From Nitrososphaeria archaeon (GTDB lineage: Archaea > Thermoproteota > Nitrososphaeria > Nitrososphaerales > JANXEG01), in contig JARVKA010000005.1 in assembly GCA_029775915.1 (NCBI GenBank), forward strand, positions 1 to 64,000: a stretch of 64,000 bases of DNA, read 5' to 3'. Below are positions 52,793 to 61,168 of this stretch, one piece after another; position 1 is the stretch's first letter, and every line of letters begins with the position of its first letter. The notes below the pieces were generated by a model. That model was not told the DNA's origin, did not search any database, and saw nothing but the letters and a program-made list of their open reading frames with translations. The translations under genes were made by a program, and so were the position numbers.

Positions 52793-54876
52793 CTCATTAT
52801 CACATTACCATAATTATCAATCTCAGCCAACCAATTTGGATATACTACTATAGTTGAGTCATACTGCTCAATAATCGCAGGCCCATCAATAATATTCCCA
52901 GATTTTAACTTCTCTCTATTAAATACTTTACAATTAATATATTGATTAGATTCTTCAAAGAAAACTTCTCTCTCTCCAATTACACTATCGATTGAATATT
53001 GAGCTTCTCCTTTCTCAATTACTTTCAATCTCGGTTTTTTAACAATACCTATAATTACAACTCTAGCATTCACAATCTCAACATCACCCTCTCTCGCTGA
53101 ATATCCATAAGTTTCTTCATGCTTATTGTGAAAATCATCTATAAGCTTCATTAAACTCTCATTTGTAAGTGGTTTAGCTATTGGTATAATCAATTCATAA
53201 GATTGGCCAACATACCTCATATCGAGATACCTTTGCACTATTATATCACCTTTAAAGAATTTTGGCATCATATTCAAACCTTCAATCTCAAGATCATTAA
53301 ATACTCGCTCTACTTCATTAACAATTTCAAAACTTACATTTTTCATTATCGATTTTATTACTTCATACTTAAAGTCTGAGACAACAAGTCCTAAAGCTGA
53401 GAAGAGACCTGGATTTGGAGGTATAATTACTGAGTGTAAATTTATTTCTTCAGCTAAGGCACAAGCGTGCATCGGTCCAGCACCACCAAAAGCGATCATA
53501 GTAAAATCTCTTGGATCATACCCTCTTTCAACAGATACTATACGTATAATCTTAGCCATCTCTGAATTAGCGATCTTAATAATACCTGCAGCCGCTTCTA
53601 TTAATGATAAGCCAGTTTTATTGCAGATTCTTTCTTCTATCGCTCTTTTCGCTAAATCCATACGTATTTGCAATTCACCACCAAGTAAAAATTTTGGGTT
53701 TAATCTGCCAAGAATTAAATTCGCATCAGTTACCGTTGGTTCTAATCCGCCCAAACCATAACAAGCTGGTCCGGGATAAGCACCCGCACTTAATGGGCCA
53801 ACCCTTAATGCACCTATCTCATCAACCCATGCCATAGTTCCGCCACCAGCACTACACTCAGCCAAATCTATAAAAGAGCCTCTTATTGGATAACCGCTAC
53901 CTTTTACAATTCTACCTTTATGCACACGACCAGCAACCTCATACTCTGATGTTGATTCTATAATCCCCTTTCTAATACTACCCGCTTTTGCAGTCGTTCC
54001 ACCCATATCAAAGCTTATAACATCTCTTAATCCAAGAATATTTGAATAAAATGCTGATGCAACCACACCTGATGCCGGTCCTGATTCAATAATAGTTGTA
54101 GGCTTTTTAGAAACATAATCTATAGATGCCATACCTCCACTCGATTGCATAATGAAAAAAGGTGCTGAAATCTTAAACTCTCTTAATCCATCTATTAAAT
54201 TCTTAAGATACTTGGATACAATAGGCATGAGCATAACATTAACGATAGTTGTACTAAATCTTTCATACTCTCTATATTCTTTTGTAACTTCAGATGAGCA
54301 ACATACATAGAGATTAGGCAGATTTTTTATAACCTCCTCTTTAACTCTCAATTCGTGAATTGGATTTACATATGAGTTTAAGAAGCATATAGCTACAGCC
54401 TCTATACCTTCGCTCTTAATCTTATCGATAATCGAGTACACATCATTAATATTTAATGGCTCTATAATATTACCAAAAGCATCTATTCGCTCCCTTACCT
54501 CAAATCTAAATTTACGTTGAATGAGTTGCTTAGGTTTTTGGAAGAATAAGTTATAAAGCTCAGCCCTTCTCTGCCTTCCAATTTCAACAATATCTTTGAA
54601 TCCATAAGTTGTTATTAATGCTGTTTTTGGAAGATTTAACTCAACCTGCCCGAGTATCGCATTTGTAGCTATCGTTGTTGCATGAACGATTAACTCGATA
54701 TCTTTCACATCGATACCTTTAGTAAATCTATGGAAGGAGTCTAAAACGCCTATTGATGGATTTTTAGGCGTTGTAGGTACCTTAATATTTATAATCTCAC
54801 CACTCTCTCCTAAAGCTACCAAATCTGTAAATGTCCCACCTATATCTACACCAACTCTAAACAATTTTTTCTCCAT
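52780..54876 (-). CDS. Hydantoinase A / oxoprolinase-type subunit
   Basis: A 698-residue HyuA-type ATP-binding subunit. N-terminal VGVDIGGTFTDLVAL (phosphate-1 motif of the ASKHA fold), HATTIATNAILG, ISFDMGGTTAKAG and MIAFGGAGPMHACALAEE are all typical. It forms a complex with the HyuB protein encoded in overlap after it. A MetE-like gene lies 77 bp upstream on the same strand and may be in the operon. Confidence 0.92.
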   Translation of the reverse strand: MEKKLFRVGVDIGGTFTDLVALGESGEIINIKVPTTPKNPSIGVLDSFHRFTKGIDVKDIELIVHATTIATNAILGQVELNLPKTALITTYGFKDIVEIGRQRRAELYNLFFQKPKQLIQRKFRFEVRERIDAFGNIIEPLNINDVYSIIDKIKSEGIEAVAICFLNSYVNPIHELRVKEEVIKNLPNLYVCCSSEVTKEYREYERFSTTIVNVMLMPIVSKYLKNLIDGLREFKISAPFFIMQSSGGMASIDYVSKKPTTIIESGPASGVVASAFYSNILGLRDVISFDMGGTTAKAGSIRKGIIESTSEYEVAGRVHKGRIVKGSGYPIRGSFIDLAECSAGGGTMAWVDEIGALRVGPLSAGAYPGPACYGLGGLEPTVTDANLILGRLNPKFLLGGELQIRMDLAKRAIEERICNKTGLSLIEAAAGIIKIANSEMAKIIRIVSVERGYDPRDFTMIAFGGAGPMHACALAEEINLHSVIIPPNPGLFSALGLVVSDFKYEVIKSIMKNVSFEIVNEVERVFNDLEIEGLNMMPKFFKGDIIVQRYLDMRYVGQSYELIIPIAKPLTNESLMKLIDDFHNKHEETYGYSAREGDVEIVNARVVIIGIVKKPRLKVIEKGEAQYSIDSVIGEREVFFEESNQYINCKVFNREKLKSGNIIDGPAIIEQYDSTIVVYPNWLAEIDNYGNVIMRWKK

Positions 54877-54953
54877 TTATACACAAATACTTTATTTATA
54901 AACGCTATGCTAAATCGCTATAATTGAATCTGAATAGCAAAATTCATTCGATC

Positions 54954-55928
54954 TTAAAAGAATTGTGCAGATAAACTTAGATTTTCCAATATTTTCTCTG
55001 CCACTAAGGGTGGGGTATTTCTTAAACCACAATCTGGATGTATATACTCAATATTCTCCTCACCCAAAATATTCTTTATATTACGTAATCTTTTTACTAC
55101 TTCATCCACACTCTCAACATCATCCTCCTTTACCGCAACTACAGATATGCAACCCACACCAATCTTAACCTTATGCTCCTCAACCTTCTCCTTTGAGAGA
55201 ACTTGAATATTGGATGATTCTAATGAGCTACTAAAAGCAAGGCTCAGTGTTGGAATGTGTAGCTTTAATAAATTATTAAACAGCTCTTTTGTTAACGCTC
55301 CACACACATGCGCACTCATCCTACTCATTAATCGATTAGGGATACCATCTATCATAGAATTAATAATCTTAATCGCTTTATCAATATCCATAAATCTGGT
55401 TGAAAGAATCGGTTCATCTATTTGTACCAAAGAACCGTTTTCAAGAAGCTCGATTATTAAAGGTTGTATCGCATTAGCCAAATCTGAGTAAATGCGATAA
55501 TCCTTGATACTACTGTAATATTCAACTCCATTAATAGCACAATTTAAACCTAAGGTGATAGGGCCGGTTACGGCAGTTTTTATCTTCACATCGAACCTAT
55601 TCAACTCCCTCAAGTAAGCTTGAGTATATTTAAAGTCTTGAACTTTTATAAACTCTGAAGGATTATCCATAGGTTTAATTTTACCACCTATACGAAGGCC
55701 TTTAGCTAACTTTACCAATCCTGGGATTTGATAAAAGTATTCAATCATATCCGCACGTGGTTCACCATCTGAGACTATATCGATACCATACTTTAATTGT
55801 AGGTTTAAATTCGATTTTATCAACTCATGAGTAGGGATATTCAATATTGGGAGACTACCTATTACTGTTTTTACCAATGGCATAATTGTGTTAAACTTTT
55901 CCAAAGTATCATATAAGACCATCGTCAC
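54954..55928 (-). CDS. MetE-like methyltransferase, short archaeal form
   Basis: A 324-residue protein matching only the C-terminal catalytic barrel of cobalamin-independent methionine synthase. The zinc ligands His and Cys are in SAHVCGAL and Cys in HPDCGLRNTP; VQIDEPIL and DGEPRADM are substrate-loop motifs. The folate-binding N-terminal half is absent, as in archaeal short MetE proteins that take the methyl group from a corrinoid protein. It precedes hyuA on the same strand. Confidence 0.85.
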   Translation of the reverse strand: MTMVLYDTLEKFNTIMPLVKTVIGSLPILNIPTHELIKSNLNLQLKYGIDIVSDGEPRADMIEYFYQIPGLVKLAKGLRIGGKIKPMDNPSEFIKVQDFKYTQAYLRELNRFDVKIKTAVTGPITLGLNCAINGVEYYSSIKDYRIYSDLANAIQPLIIELLENGSLVQIDEPILSTRFMDIDKAIKIINSMIDGIPNRLMSRMSAHVCGALTKELFNNLLKLHIPTLSLAFSSSLESSNIQVLSKEKVEEHKVKIGVGCISVVAVKEDDVESVDEVVKRLRNIKNILGEENIEYIHPDCGLRNTPPLVAEKILENLSLSAQFF

Positions 55929-56004
55929 ATAGCTGGTTAAAATTTAGCTTATTTCTCTATTCAAAAGCTTAAAATCATACAATTGATATTAATTTTTAAG
56001 GGAT

Positions 56005-56427
56005 ATGTTAAATTGTGTATTTTGCAACATTATTGGAGGTAAGAGTGACGCAGCTATTATATATAATGATGAATCTTTTATAGCCTTTATGGATCATCGC
56101 CCAATCACCAAAGGGCATACGCTTGTTCTTCCAAAGAAACATTATCCTACGATTCTTGATATGCCTCCTTCAGAAGTTTGTAAACTTTTCATTTTAGTAG
56201 TAAAAATCGCTAAGGCAGTGAGGGATGCGATGCATGCAGATGGTTTTAATTTAGGTCAAAATAATGGAAAAGCCGCTTCTCAAATAGTCCCTCACGTGCA
56301 TGTACATATTATACCTAGATATATAAATGATAATTTTAAACGTTCTTCACGAAAACTGGTTGCATTAGAAGAATTAAAAAAAGATGCAGAACTTATAATA
56401 AAAGAGATTTTAAGAGAGAATATATGA
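56005..56427 (+). CDS. HIT family nucleotide hydrolase/transferase
   Basis: A 140-residue histidine-triad protein. It begins CVFCNIIGGKSDA with a Cys pair, has HTLVLPKKHYPTILDM, and the HIT motif VPHVHVHIIPRY (about residues 94-105). Such proteins cleave nucleotide phosphoramidates or dinucleotides. It converges on the nicotinamidase gene 8 bp away. Confidence 0.93.
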   Translation: MLNCVFCNIIGGKSDAAIIYNDESFIAFMDHRPITKGHTLVLPKKHYPTILDMPPSEVCKLFILVVKIAKAVRDAMHADGFNLGQNNGKAASQIVPHVHVHIIPRYINDNFKRSSRKLVALEELKKDAELIIKEILRENI

Positions 56428-56434
56428 AATAGTT

Positions 56435-57034
56435 TCATTGAGTGAAAATTTGGGATAAAGTTGCTTTCTCTGCACCTTTCTCCATCATTATCTTTATCGC
56501 TCTTTCACTATCACCTTTATTAACATCAACACCTTTAGAAGCGTCTTCAAGAAATACTACATGAAAACCCTCTTTCAAAGCATCTAAAACTGTAGCCTTT
56601 ACACAATAATCGGTAGCGAGACCACCTATAAAAACTGTTTTAATCCCTTGATCTTTAAGTAATGATGAAAGATTCGTCCCCTCAAAGCCTGAGTAAGCTT
56701 CACGATCAGGGCTCGTACCTTTCGATATTATCTTAACACCTTTTGGTAAAGCTAATTTTGGATGAAATTCCGCACCTCTCGTATTTTGTATGCAATGTGG
56801 CGGCCATGTTCCACCCCTAGTTTTAAATGAGATGTGATTTGGAGGGTGCCAATCTCTAGTTGCATAAATACTTGCTCCAGCTTTTACAAATTTTTCAATA
56901 TACTTATTCAAAATAGGTATAATTTTATCACCATCCGGTACGGGTAAAGCACCGTTAGGACAGAAATCATTTTGCACATCTATAATCAAGAGTGCAGAAT
57001 CTTTACCAATAATATATCGCTTCTCCAATTTCAT
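56435..57034 (-). CDS. pncA: Nicotinamidase (isochorismatase family)
   Basis: Hydrolyses nicotinamide to nicotinate for NAD salvage. The 199-residue protein has the catalytic Asp in IIDVQNDFCPNGALPVP, metal ligands in TRDWHPPNHISF, the HCIQNTRGAEFHP loop and the nucleophilic Cys in GGLATDYCVKATVLDA, as in characterised archaeal nicotinamidases. It is a single gene, convergent with the HIT gene. Confidence 0.93.
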   Translation of the reverse strand: MKLEKRYIIGKDSALLIIDVQNDFCPNGALPVPDGDKIIPILNKYIEKFVKAGASIYATRDWHPPNHISFKTRGGTWPPHCIQNTRGAEFHPKLALPKGVKIISKGTSPDREAYSGFEGTNLSSLLKDQGIKTVFIGGLATDYCVKATVLDALKEGFHVVFLEDASKGVDVNKGDSERAIKIMMEKGAEKATLSQIFTQ

Positions 57035-57084
57035 CGTATATTGCCTATACGCTCACACAAATAAGCATTGTGGTTATGCATAAA

Positions 57085-57526
57085 GGTAATGTCCGGATAA
57101 GGTAGGTATTTAAGGTGGCAGACCCAGCTTTATTACACGATATAGTGGTCTGCAGGAGACATAGAATCAAATGAGTTATTGGTTCTCGAGGCATCTTGTG
57201 GAAGAAGTTGTCTAAACGCCCTTCTATTCCTAAGAAGATCCTCAGATTATAAATAAATAAGACTAAGGTGATCGTCGATAAGGGTAATGATATTCATTGG
57301 CATTGAATAGGCTTGGATTAGAGTATGAGCATCATAGATTCAGAGAGAGGATAAGGTTAAGAGGTTCTTCAGATACTTGAAAGAAGGGCGTCTATATTTC
57401 ACCACAAGCTTAGCTCAAGAATCCATGATAAGGAATAATTAATCTTAACCTATTCTTGAATCTATTCACATTCTACTACCAGACAATAAGTACGGGGTGG
57501 ATAGACATGGTTATCTGGACAGTATC
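57085..57526 (+). mobile_element. Decayed IS6-like insertion sequence remnant (442 bp)
   Basis: Bounded by imperfect inverted ends: GGTAATGTCCGGATAA (57085-57100) and, read outward on the minus strand, GATACTGTCCAGATAA (57526-57511), matching in 13 of 16 positions. Between them is the C-terminal half of a transposase broken by several frameshifts (next entry). No target duplication is seen. The right end shares GATACTGTC-AG-TA with the ends of the 106-bp MITE at 19347-19452. Confidence 0.7.
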
Positions 57527-57529
57527 ATA
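57146..57529 (+). pseudogene. IS6-like DDE transposase, truncated and frameshifted
   Basis: Reading across three forward frames restores a transposase C-terminal half. Pieces in order: WSAGDIESNELLVLEAS and GRSCLNALLFLRR (frame from 57146 to the stop at 57256), KVIVDKG (57265), LNRLGLEYEHHRF (57303), DKVKRFFRYLKEG (from 57350) and LFTFYYQTISTGW (57462). At the position of the third acidic residue (family NAVERFF) there is Lys, so it would be inactive even without frameshifts. The N-terminal half is missing. Confidence 0.75.
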
Positions 57530-57596
57530 ATGGATTATCATCAAATAATTTATAAATGAATAAGTTTAAAAGCACTCTTCTTATCATTACAATAAT

Positions 57597-57950
57597 ATGC
57601 ATTTATCTGATATACAAAAGTTGAGTAGAGATTTTGAATTGGAGCGAGGTTGGGAAAAGTTCCCAAGCTCATTGGTATTTGTTCACTTAATTGAAGAGTT
57701 AGGTGAAATTGGTAGATATATTACATATGAAGAAGGGTATAAAGCTCCTGGATTGGGTCATCATTGGAAGAAAAAAGGATTAAGTAGAGAGTTTGCTCAA
57801 GCATTTTCATTATTCATTCAATTAGCGAATCGTTACAATATCGATTTGGAAAAAGAGTTTGAGAAGGAGTTAAAATTAATGAGAAAGAGATTCAAAGTTG
57901 AAGAGTGGAGAGAATATATGAATAAATATACTCAAAGGAATAAACCATAA
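57597..57950 (+). CDS. MazG-like nucleotide pyrophosphohydrolase-fold protein
   Basis: A 117-residue protein with the helix pattern of MazG: HLIEELGEIGRYI (EE-x-x-E) and REFAQAFSLFIQLANRYNIDL. In active enzymes the second motif is usually E-x-x-D (as in ELADVL); here Gln stands for the Asp, so nucleotide hydrolysis is doubtful. A TATA-like AAGTTTAAAAG lies about 28 nt before the start. Confidence 0.72.
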   Translation: MHLSDIQKLSRDFELERGWEKFPSSLVFVHLIEELGEIGRYITYEEGYKAPGLGHHWKKKGLSREFAQAFSLFIQLANRYNIDLEKEFEKELKLMRKRFKVEEWREYMNKYTQRNKP

Positions 57951-58044
57951 AAAGTTTTCAAATGAGTTTAATTTTAAAAGGTAAATTGAAAATTTTTATG
58001 TTAAAGTGCGCTTTCTTTTTTATTAAGATGTTTAAAGCACTATA

Positions 58045-59148
58045 TTAAATGTTAATTGGATATTTACCGTACTTCCTCGCTGCTTTTACCATAGCTAAAC
58101 AATTCTCTAACTTCGCATCAACTACCCAAGTATTGCTACTTGATAGTATATAACCTCCACCTGGAGCAGCACATTTAATAATTCGCTTTACTTCCTCTTC
58201 AACTTCATTTACACTCCCTCTTGGTAATAAATAACTAGTATCAACATTTCCCATTAACACAAGTTTATCACCATACTTCTTTTTCACTTCACATATATTC
58301 ATTCCAGCCACTGGTTCTAAAGAATGGATTCCATCAACGATTTCACTCAACTTTGGTAATAGTAAATTTATATTTCCATCACTATGTTTGATATACTTCA
58401 ACCCTTTGCTATGAGCAGTATCTACTTCTCTCTTTAAATTGGGCCAAATCATATCCTCATAATACTTTAAAGGCATTAGTGGACCTGATTTTTCAGCAAA
58501 GTCACCAGCACTCATTATAAAGTCTGCTCCAAGTTCTGCTGCAATCTTTATCTCTTCACAAGCATAATTCGTTATTCGAGAAATTAATCTTTTAACAGAC
58601 TTAGGATTTTCGCGTAACGCTTTAAAGAAATTTGTAATGCCTAAGCTATACCATGCAGTAGCAAATGGTGTATCCATTTTATGGTATACAGCCATTTCAC
58701 CCTTTACGATTTTTACTAAGTATTTCAAGCCTGGGATATCTTCTGGCATATTTGGAAAATTAGCCTCAAATTCCTCTATGGTAGTTCCATTAGCTCCTCC
58801 ACGTAAATAAGTCAATGCATTTGCATAGGGGTTATAGCCCCATATAGCTCCCCATTGATCTGCTACGGTACCATCGGGTAAGAGCTTGTATACCTTACCT
58901 TTAAACATACTATTGGTAGGTCTATGAAGTATAGCATCAAAACCAACCTTTTTGCAAAATTCTACATTCAACTCTACATAATGCTTTACATTCTCTTCAT
59001 AACCCATCTTCACCACTTCAGAAGGTTCTTGAATGATCTTTTTGCCCAATATATTCTCCATATGCACCGTTTCTACTTGATCTGTAATAGGAACCATATC
59101 TGGCTCTTCATGGTCAAGAGTTTTGAGAACCCTTTCTCTACTATTCAT
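58045..59148 (-). CDS. Uroporphyrinogen decarboxylase family protein (corrinoid methyltransferase-like)
   Basis: A 367-residue TIM-barrel protein of the URO-D superfamily that includes heme enzymes and the methylcobamide:CoM-type methyltransferases (MtaA, CmuA). It begins MNSRERVLKTLDHEEPD, typical of the methyltransferase-like branch; HSDGNINLLLPKL, GIHSLEPVAGMNI and LVLMGNVDTSYLLPRGS follow. No other heme gene is nearby, so a methyl-group or catabolic function with the tct operon is more likely. It is the last gene of the minus-strand unit, 39 bp behind tctA. Confidence 0.82.
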   Translation of the reverse strand: MNSRERVLKTLDHEEPDMVPITDQVETVHMENILGKKIIQEPSEVVKMGYEENVKHYVELNVEFCKKVGFDAILHRPTNSMFKGKVYKLLPDGTVADQWGAIWGYNPYANALTYLRGGANGTTIEEFEANFPNMPEDIPGLKYLVKIVKGEMAVYHKMDTPFATAWYSLGITNFFKALRENPKSVKRLISRITNYACEEIKIAAELGADFIMSAGDFAEKSGPLMPLKYYEDMIWPNLKREVDTAHSKGLKYIKHSDGNINLLLPKLSEIVDGIHSLEPVAGMNICEVKKKYGDKLVLMGNVDTSYLLPRGSVNEVEEEVKRIIKCAAPGGGYILSSSNTWVVDAKLENCLAMVKAARKYGKYPINI

Positions 59149-59187
59149 AAATTTCTAAAAATTTTAAGTAATGAAGTTTATTTAACT

Positions 59188-60684
59188 TTATTCTTTCGCT
59201 TCAATTATGGGGATTCTTTTTCCTCGAATTTTACTTAATAATGGTATTAATAGCAAAATGATTGTAATGGCTAGAATTGTTCCACTTATCGGTCTTGTGA
59301 AGAATATCATTGGATTTCCTCCTGAGACTAACAAGCTTCTACGAAGGTTCCTTTCAGTCAATTCGCCAAGTACCAAGCCCATAACTATTGGAGCGAGTGG
59401 CCATTTATACTCCTCTAATATATATCCAATAATACCAAAGATGAAAAGTATCCAAACATCGATTATATTATTTCTAACGGCGAATGTACCACCTATGCAA
59501 AGAATCAATATCAATGGTCCTAGAATACCTTTAGGGATTTGAAGCAATTTTACAAAGTATCGAATGAATATTGGTGAAATTAAGATTATAGATATATTAG
59601 CAAAAATCGCTCCAAAAATAACTGTATATGCAAATACTGGGAATTGTGAAAATAGGAGTGGGCCGGGTCTGAGCCCATGGAAGATAAGACCTCCAAGCAG
59701 GATAGCTGTAGTCGCACTACCGGGGATTCCAAAGGCGAATAAAGGTATCATAGCACCCATAGCTGCAGCATTATTCGCTGATTCAGGAGCAGCGATACCT
59801 TCAGGTATCCCAGTTCCAAACTTTTTATCCCTCCACTTACCGGAGGCTAAAGCGTAACTAACGAAAGCGGCTGTAGTTGCACCTATACCTGGAAGAATTC
59901 CAATACCCAAGCCTACTGGTATAGTTAAGGAGTAAATTGGGGAGACTTTTTTAATCGCTTTCAGCTTGGGTAAAACCGTTTTAACCTCCCCTGTAATCTT
60001 CATCATTCCAAGTGGATCTTGAACCATTCTGAAGACTTCAGATACGGCAAAAAGCCCTAAAACGACTGAAATAAAATCTATCCCTGCATTAAGGAATGGA
60101 ATACCGAATGAAAAGCGAGATATTCCAGTCATAGGGTCTAAGCCTATCGTTGAGAGCCAAAGTCCGAAAAATGCCCCGATGATGGCTTTTATTGGGTTAG
60201 CTACCGCTAACGCAGATACTGCACATAGTGCTAGGATAACAAGGGAAAAAGTCTCTGGTGATTCAAAGAGTAAAGCTGCCTCAGCCAATGGAGGGGTTAA
60301 AGTAAGTAAAACTAATGCACCTATTGTACCACCTAGGAATGAGCTGAATATACTCCAACCGAGCGCCTCATGAGCTAAGCCTTTCTTCGTCATTTCATAT
60401 CCATCGAATACCGTAGCAGATGCTTCTGGAGCACCTGGAACTCTAAATAAGATAGCGGTGATAGAACCTGAGAAGACCGATGTTGCGTAAATTGCTGATA
60501 GGAGGATAAATGCAGTATCAGGGGGCATTTTATATGTAAAGGGCATCATAACAGCGACCATCATTGTGCCACTAACCCCAGGAGTAGCTCCAGCGAACAT
60601 TCCTAATATTATTCCAATTAGTAATGTAGCAAAGTTTAATGGTGTAAACACATTCATTAAGCCTTCTATTATTCCTTCAAACAT
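59188..60684 (-). CDS. tctA: Tripartite tricarboxylate transporter, large membrane subunit TctA
   Basis: A 498-residue permease with about 12 helices. Family signatures: GMFAGATPGVSGTM near residue 30, FRVPGAPEASATVFDGYEM (about 83-101), GIGILPGIGATTAAFVSYAL and MGAMIPLFAFGIPGSATTAILLGG. ATG 60684 is preferred to the upstream frame start at 60735, as it is after the tctB stop and starts MFEGIIEGLMNV. Takes up carboxylates (citrate-like or aromatic) with TctB and the binding protein TctC. Confidence 0.93.
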   Translation of the reverse strand: MFEGIIEGLMNVFTPLNFATLLIGIILGMFAGATPGVSGTMMVAVMMPFTYKMPPDTAFILLSAIYATSVFSGSITAILFRVPGAPEASATVFDGYEMTKKGLAHEALGWSIFSSFLGGTIGALVLLTLTPPLAEAALLFESPETFSLVILALCAVSALAVANPIKAIIGAFFGLWLSTIGLDPMTGISRFSFGIPFLNAGIDFISVVLGLFAVSEVFRMVQDPLGMMKITGEVKTVLPKLKAIKKVSPIYSLTIPVGLGIGILPGIGATTAAFVSYALASGKWRDKKFGTGIPEGIAAPESANNAAAMGAMIPLFAFGIPGSATTAILLGGLIFHGLRPGPLLFSQFPVFAYTVIFGAIFANISIILISPIFIRYFVKLLQIPKGILGPLILILCIGGTFAVRNNIIDVWILFIFGIIGYILEEYKWPLAPIVMGLVLGELTERNLRRSLLVSGGNPMIFFTRPISGTILAITIILLLIPLLSKIRGKRIPIIEAKE

Positions 60685-60697
60685 TTTTACACACCTA

Positions 60698-61168
60698 TCA
60701 ATAAAATATGAGGTTAATCTCCCTAAAAATACCAATACCTCTTGGTATAGGTACTAACATTAATATTGGGAATAGTATTATTAGCACTAATGAAATCCCT
60801 ATTGTAGCAAAAAGTAACCATTTCCAATTTTTAATCCCTATTGCATACATGTATGTTGCAAGAGCTATTGGTGTTAAAGGTATTAAGCCCATTATTTCAA
60901 GAAGGTAAATGTAGCTCAATAGGAAGAGTATTGAGAATATAACATTCTTTGTAATCCTTAACCTTGATTTAATCTCTTTTTTAATGCTATTGTAAATGAG
61001 TAAGATTGAGAGAAGCATGATGGTACCAAGTAAAAATTCTGGGAAGACTTCTGGGCCTATCTCCATAGTAACAGGCCCGGTAATTTGAGTTGAAAGATAG
61101 AAAAAGTATATGGAAAAAATAAAAAAGGAGAGGGAGATTATGAGTTCCCCTTTATTCACGTTCTTCAT
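60698..61168 (-). CDS. tctB: Tripartite tricarboxylate transporter, small membrane subunit TctB
   Basis: A 156-residue protein with four hydrophobic helices, diagnostic of TctB only by context and by GPEVFPEFLLGTIMLLSI, the P-x-x-FP motif of the family. Overlaps tctC by 4 bp and precedes tctA by 13 bp, so the three are translationally linked. Confidence 0.88.
   Translation of the reverse strand: MKNVNKGELIISLSFFIFSIYFFYLSTQITGPVTMEIGPEVFPEFLLGTIMLLSILLIYNSIKKEIKSRLRITKNVIFSILFLLSYIYLLEIMGLIPLTPIALATYMYAIGIKNWKWLLFATIGISLVLIILFPILMLVPIPRGIGIFREINLIFY

Noticed and set aside
57077-57534. Target duplication around the IS remnant
   Set aside because: The 8 bases on each side (TGCATAAA and ATAATGGA) share only ATAA, which is not enough to claim a duplication.
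59207-59542. 111-codon plus-strand frame over the tctA end
   Set aside because: Shadow of tctA; no ribosome site and a hydrophobic composition that mirrors the membrane helices of the true gene.
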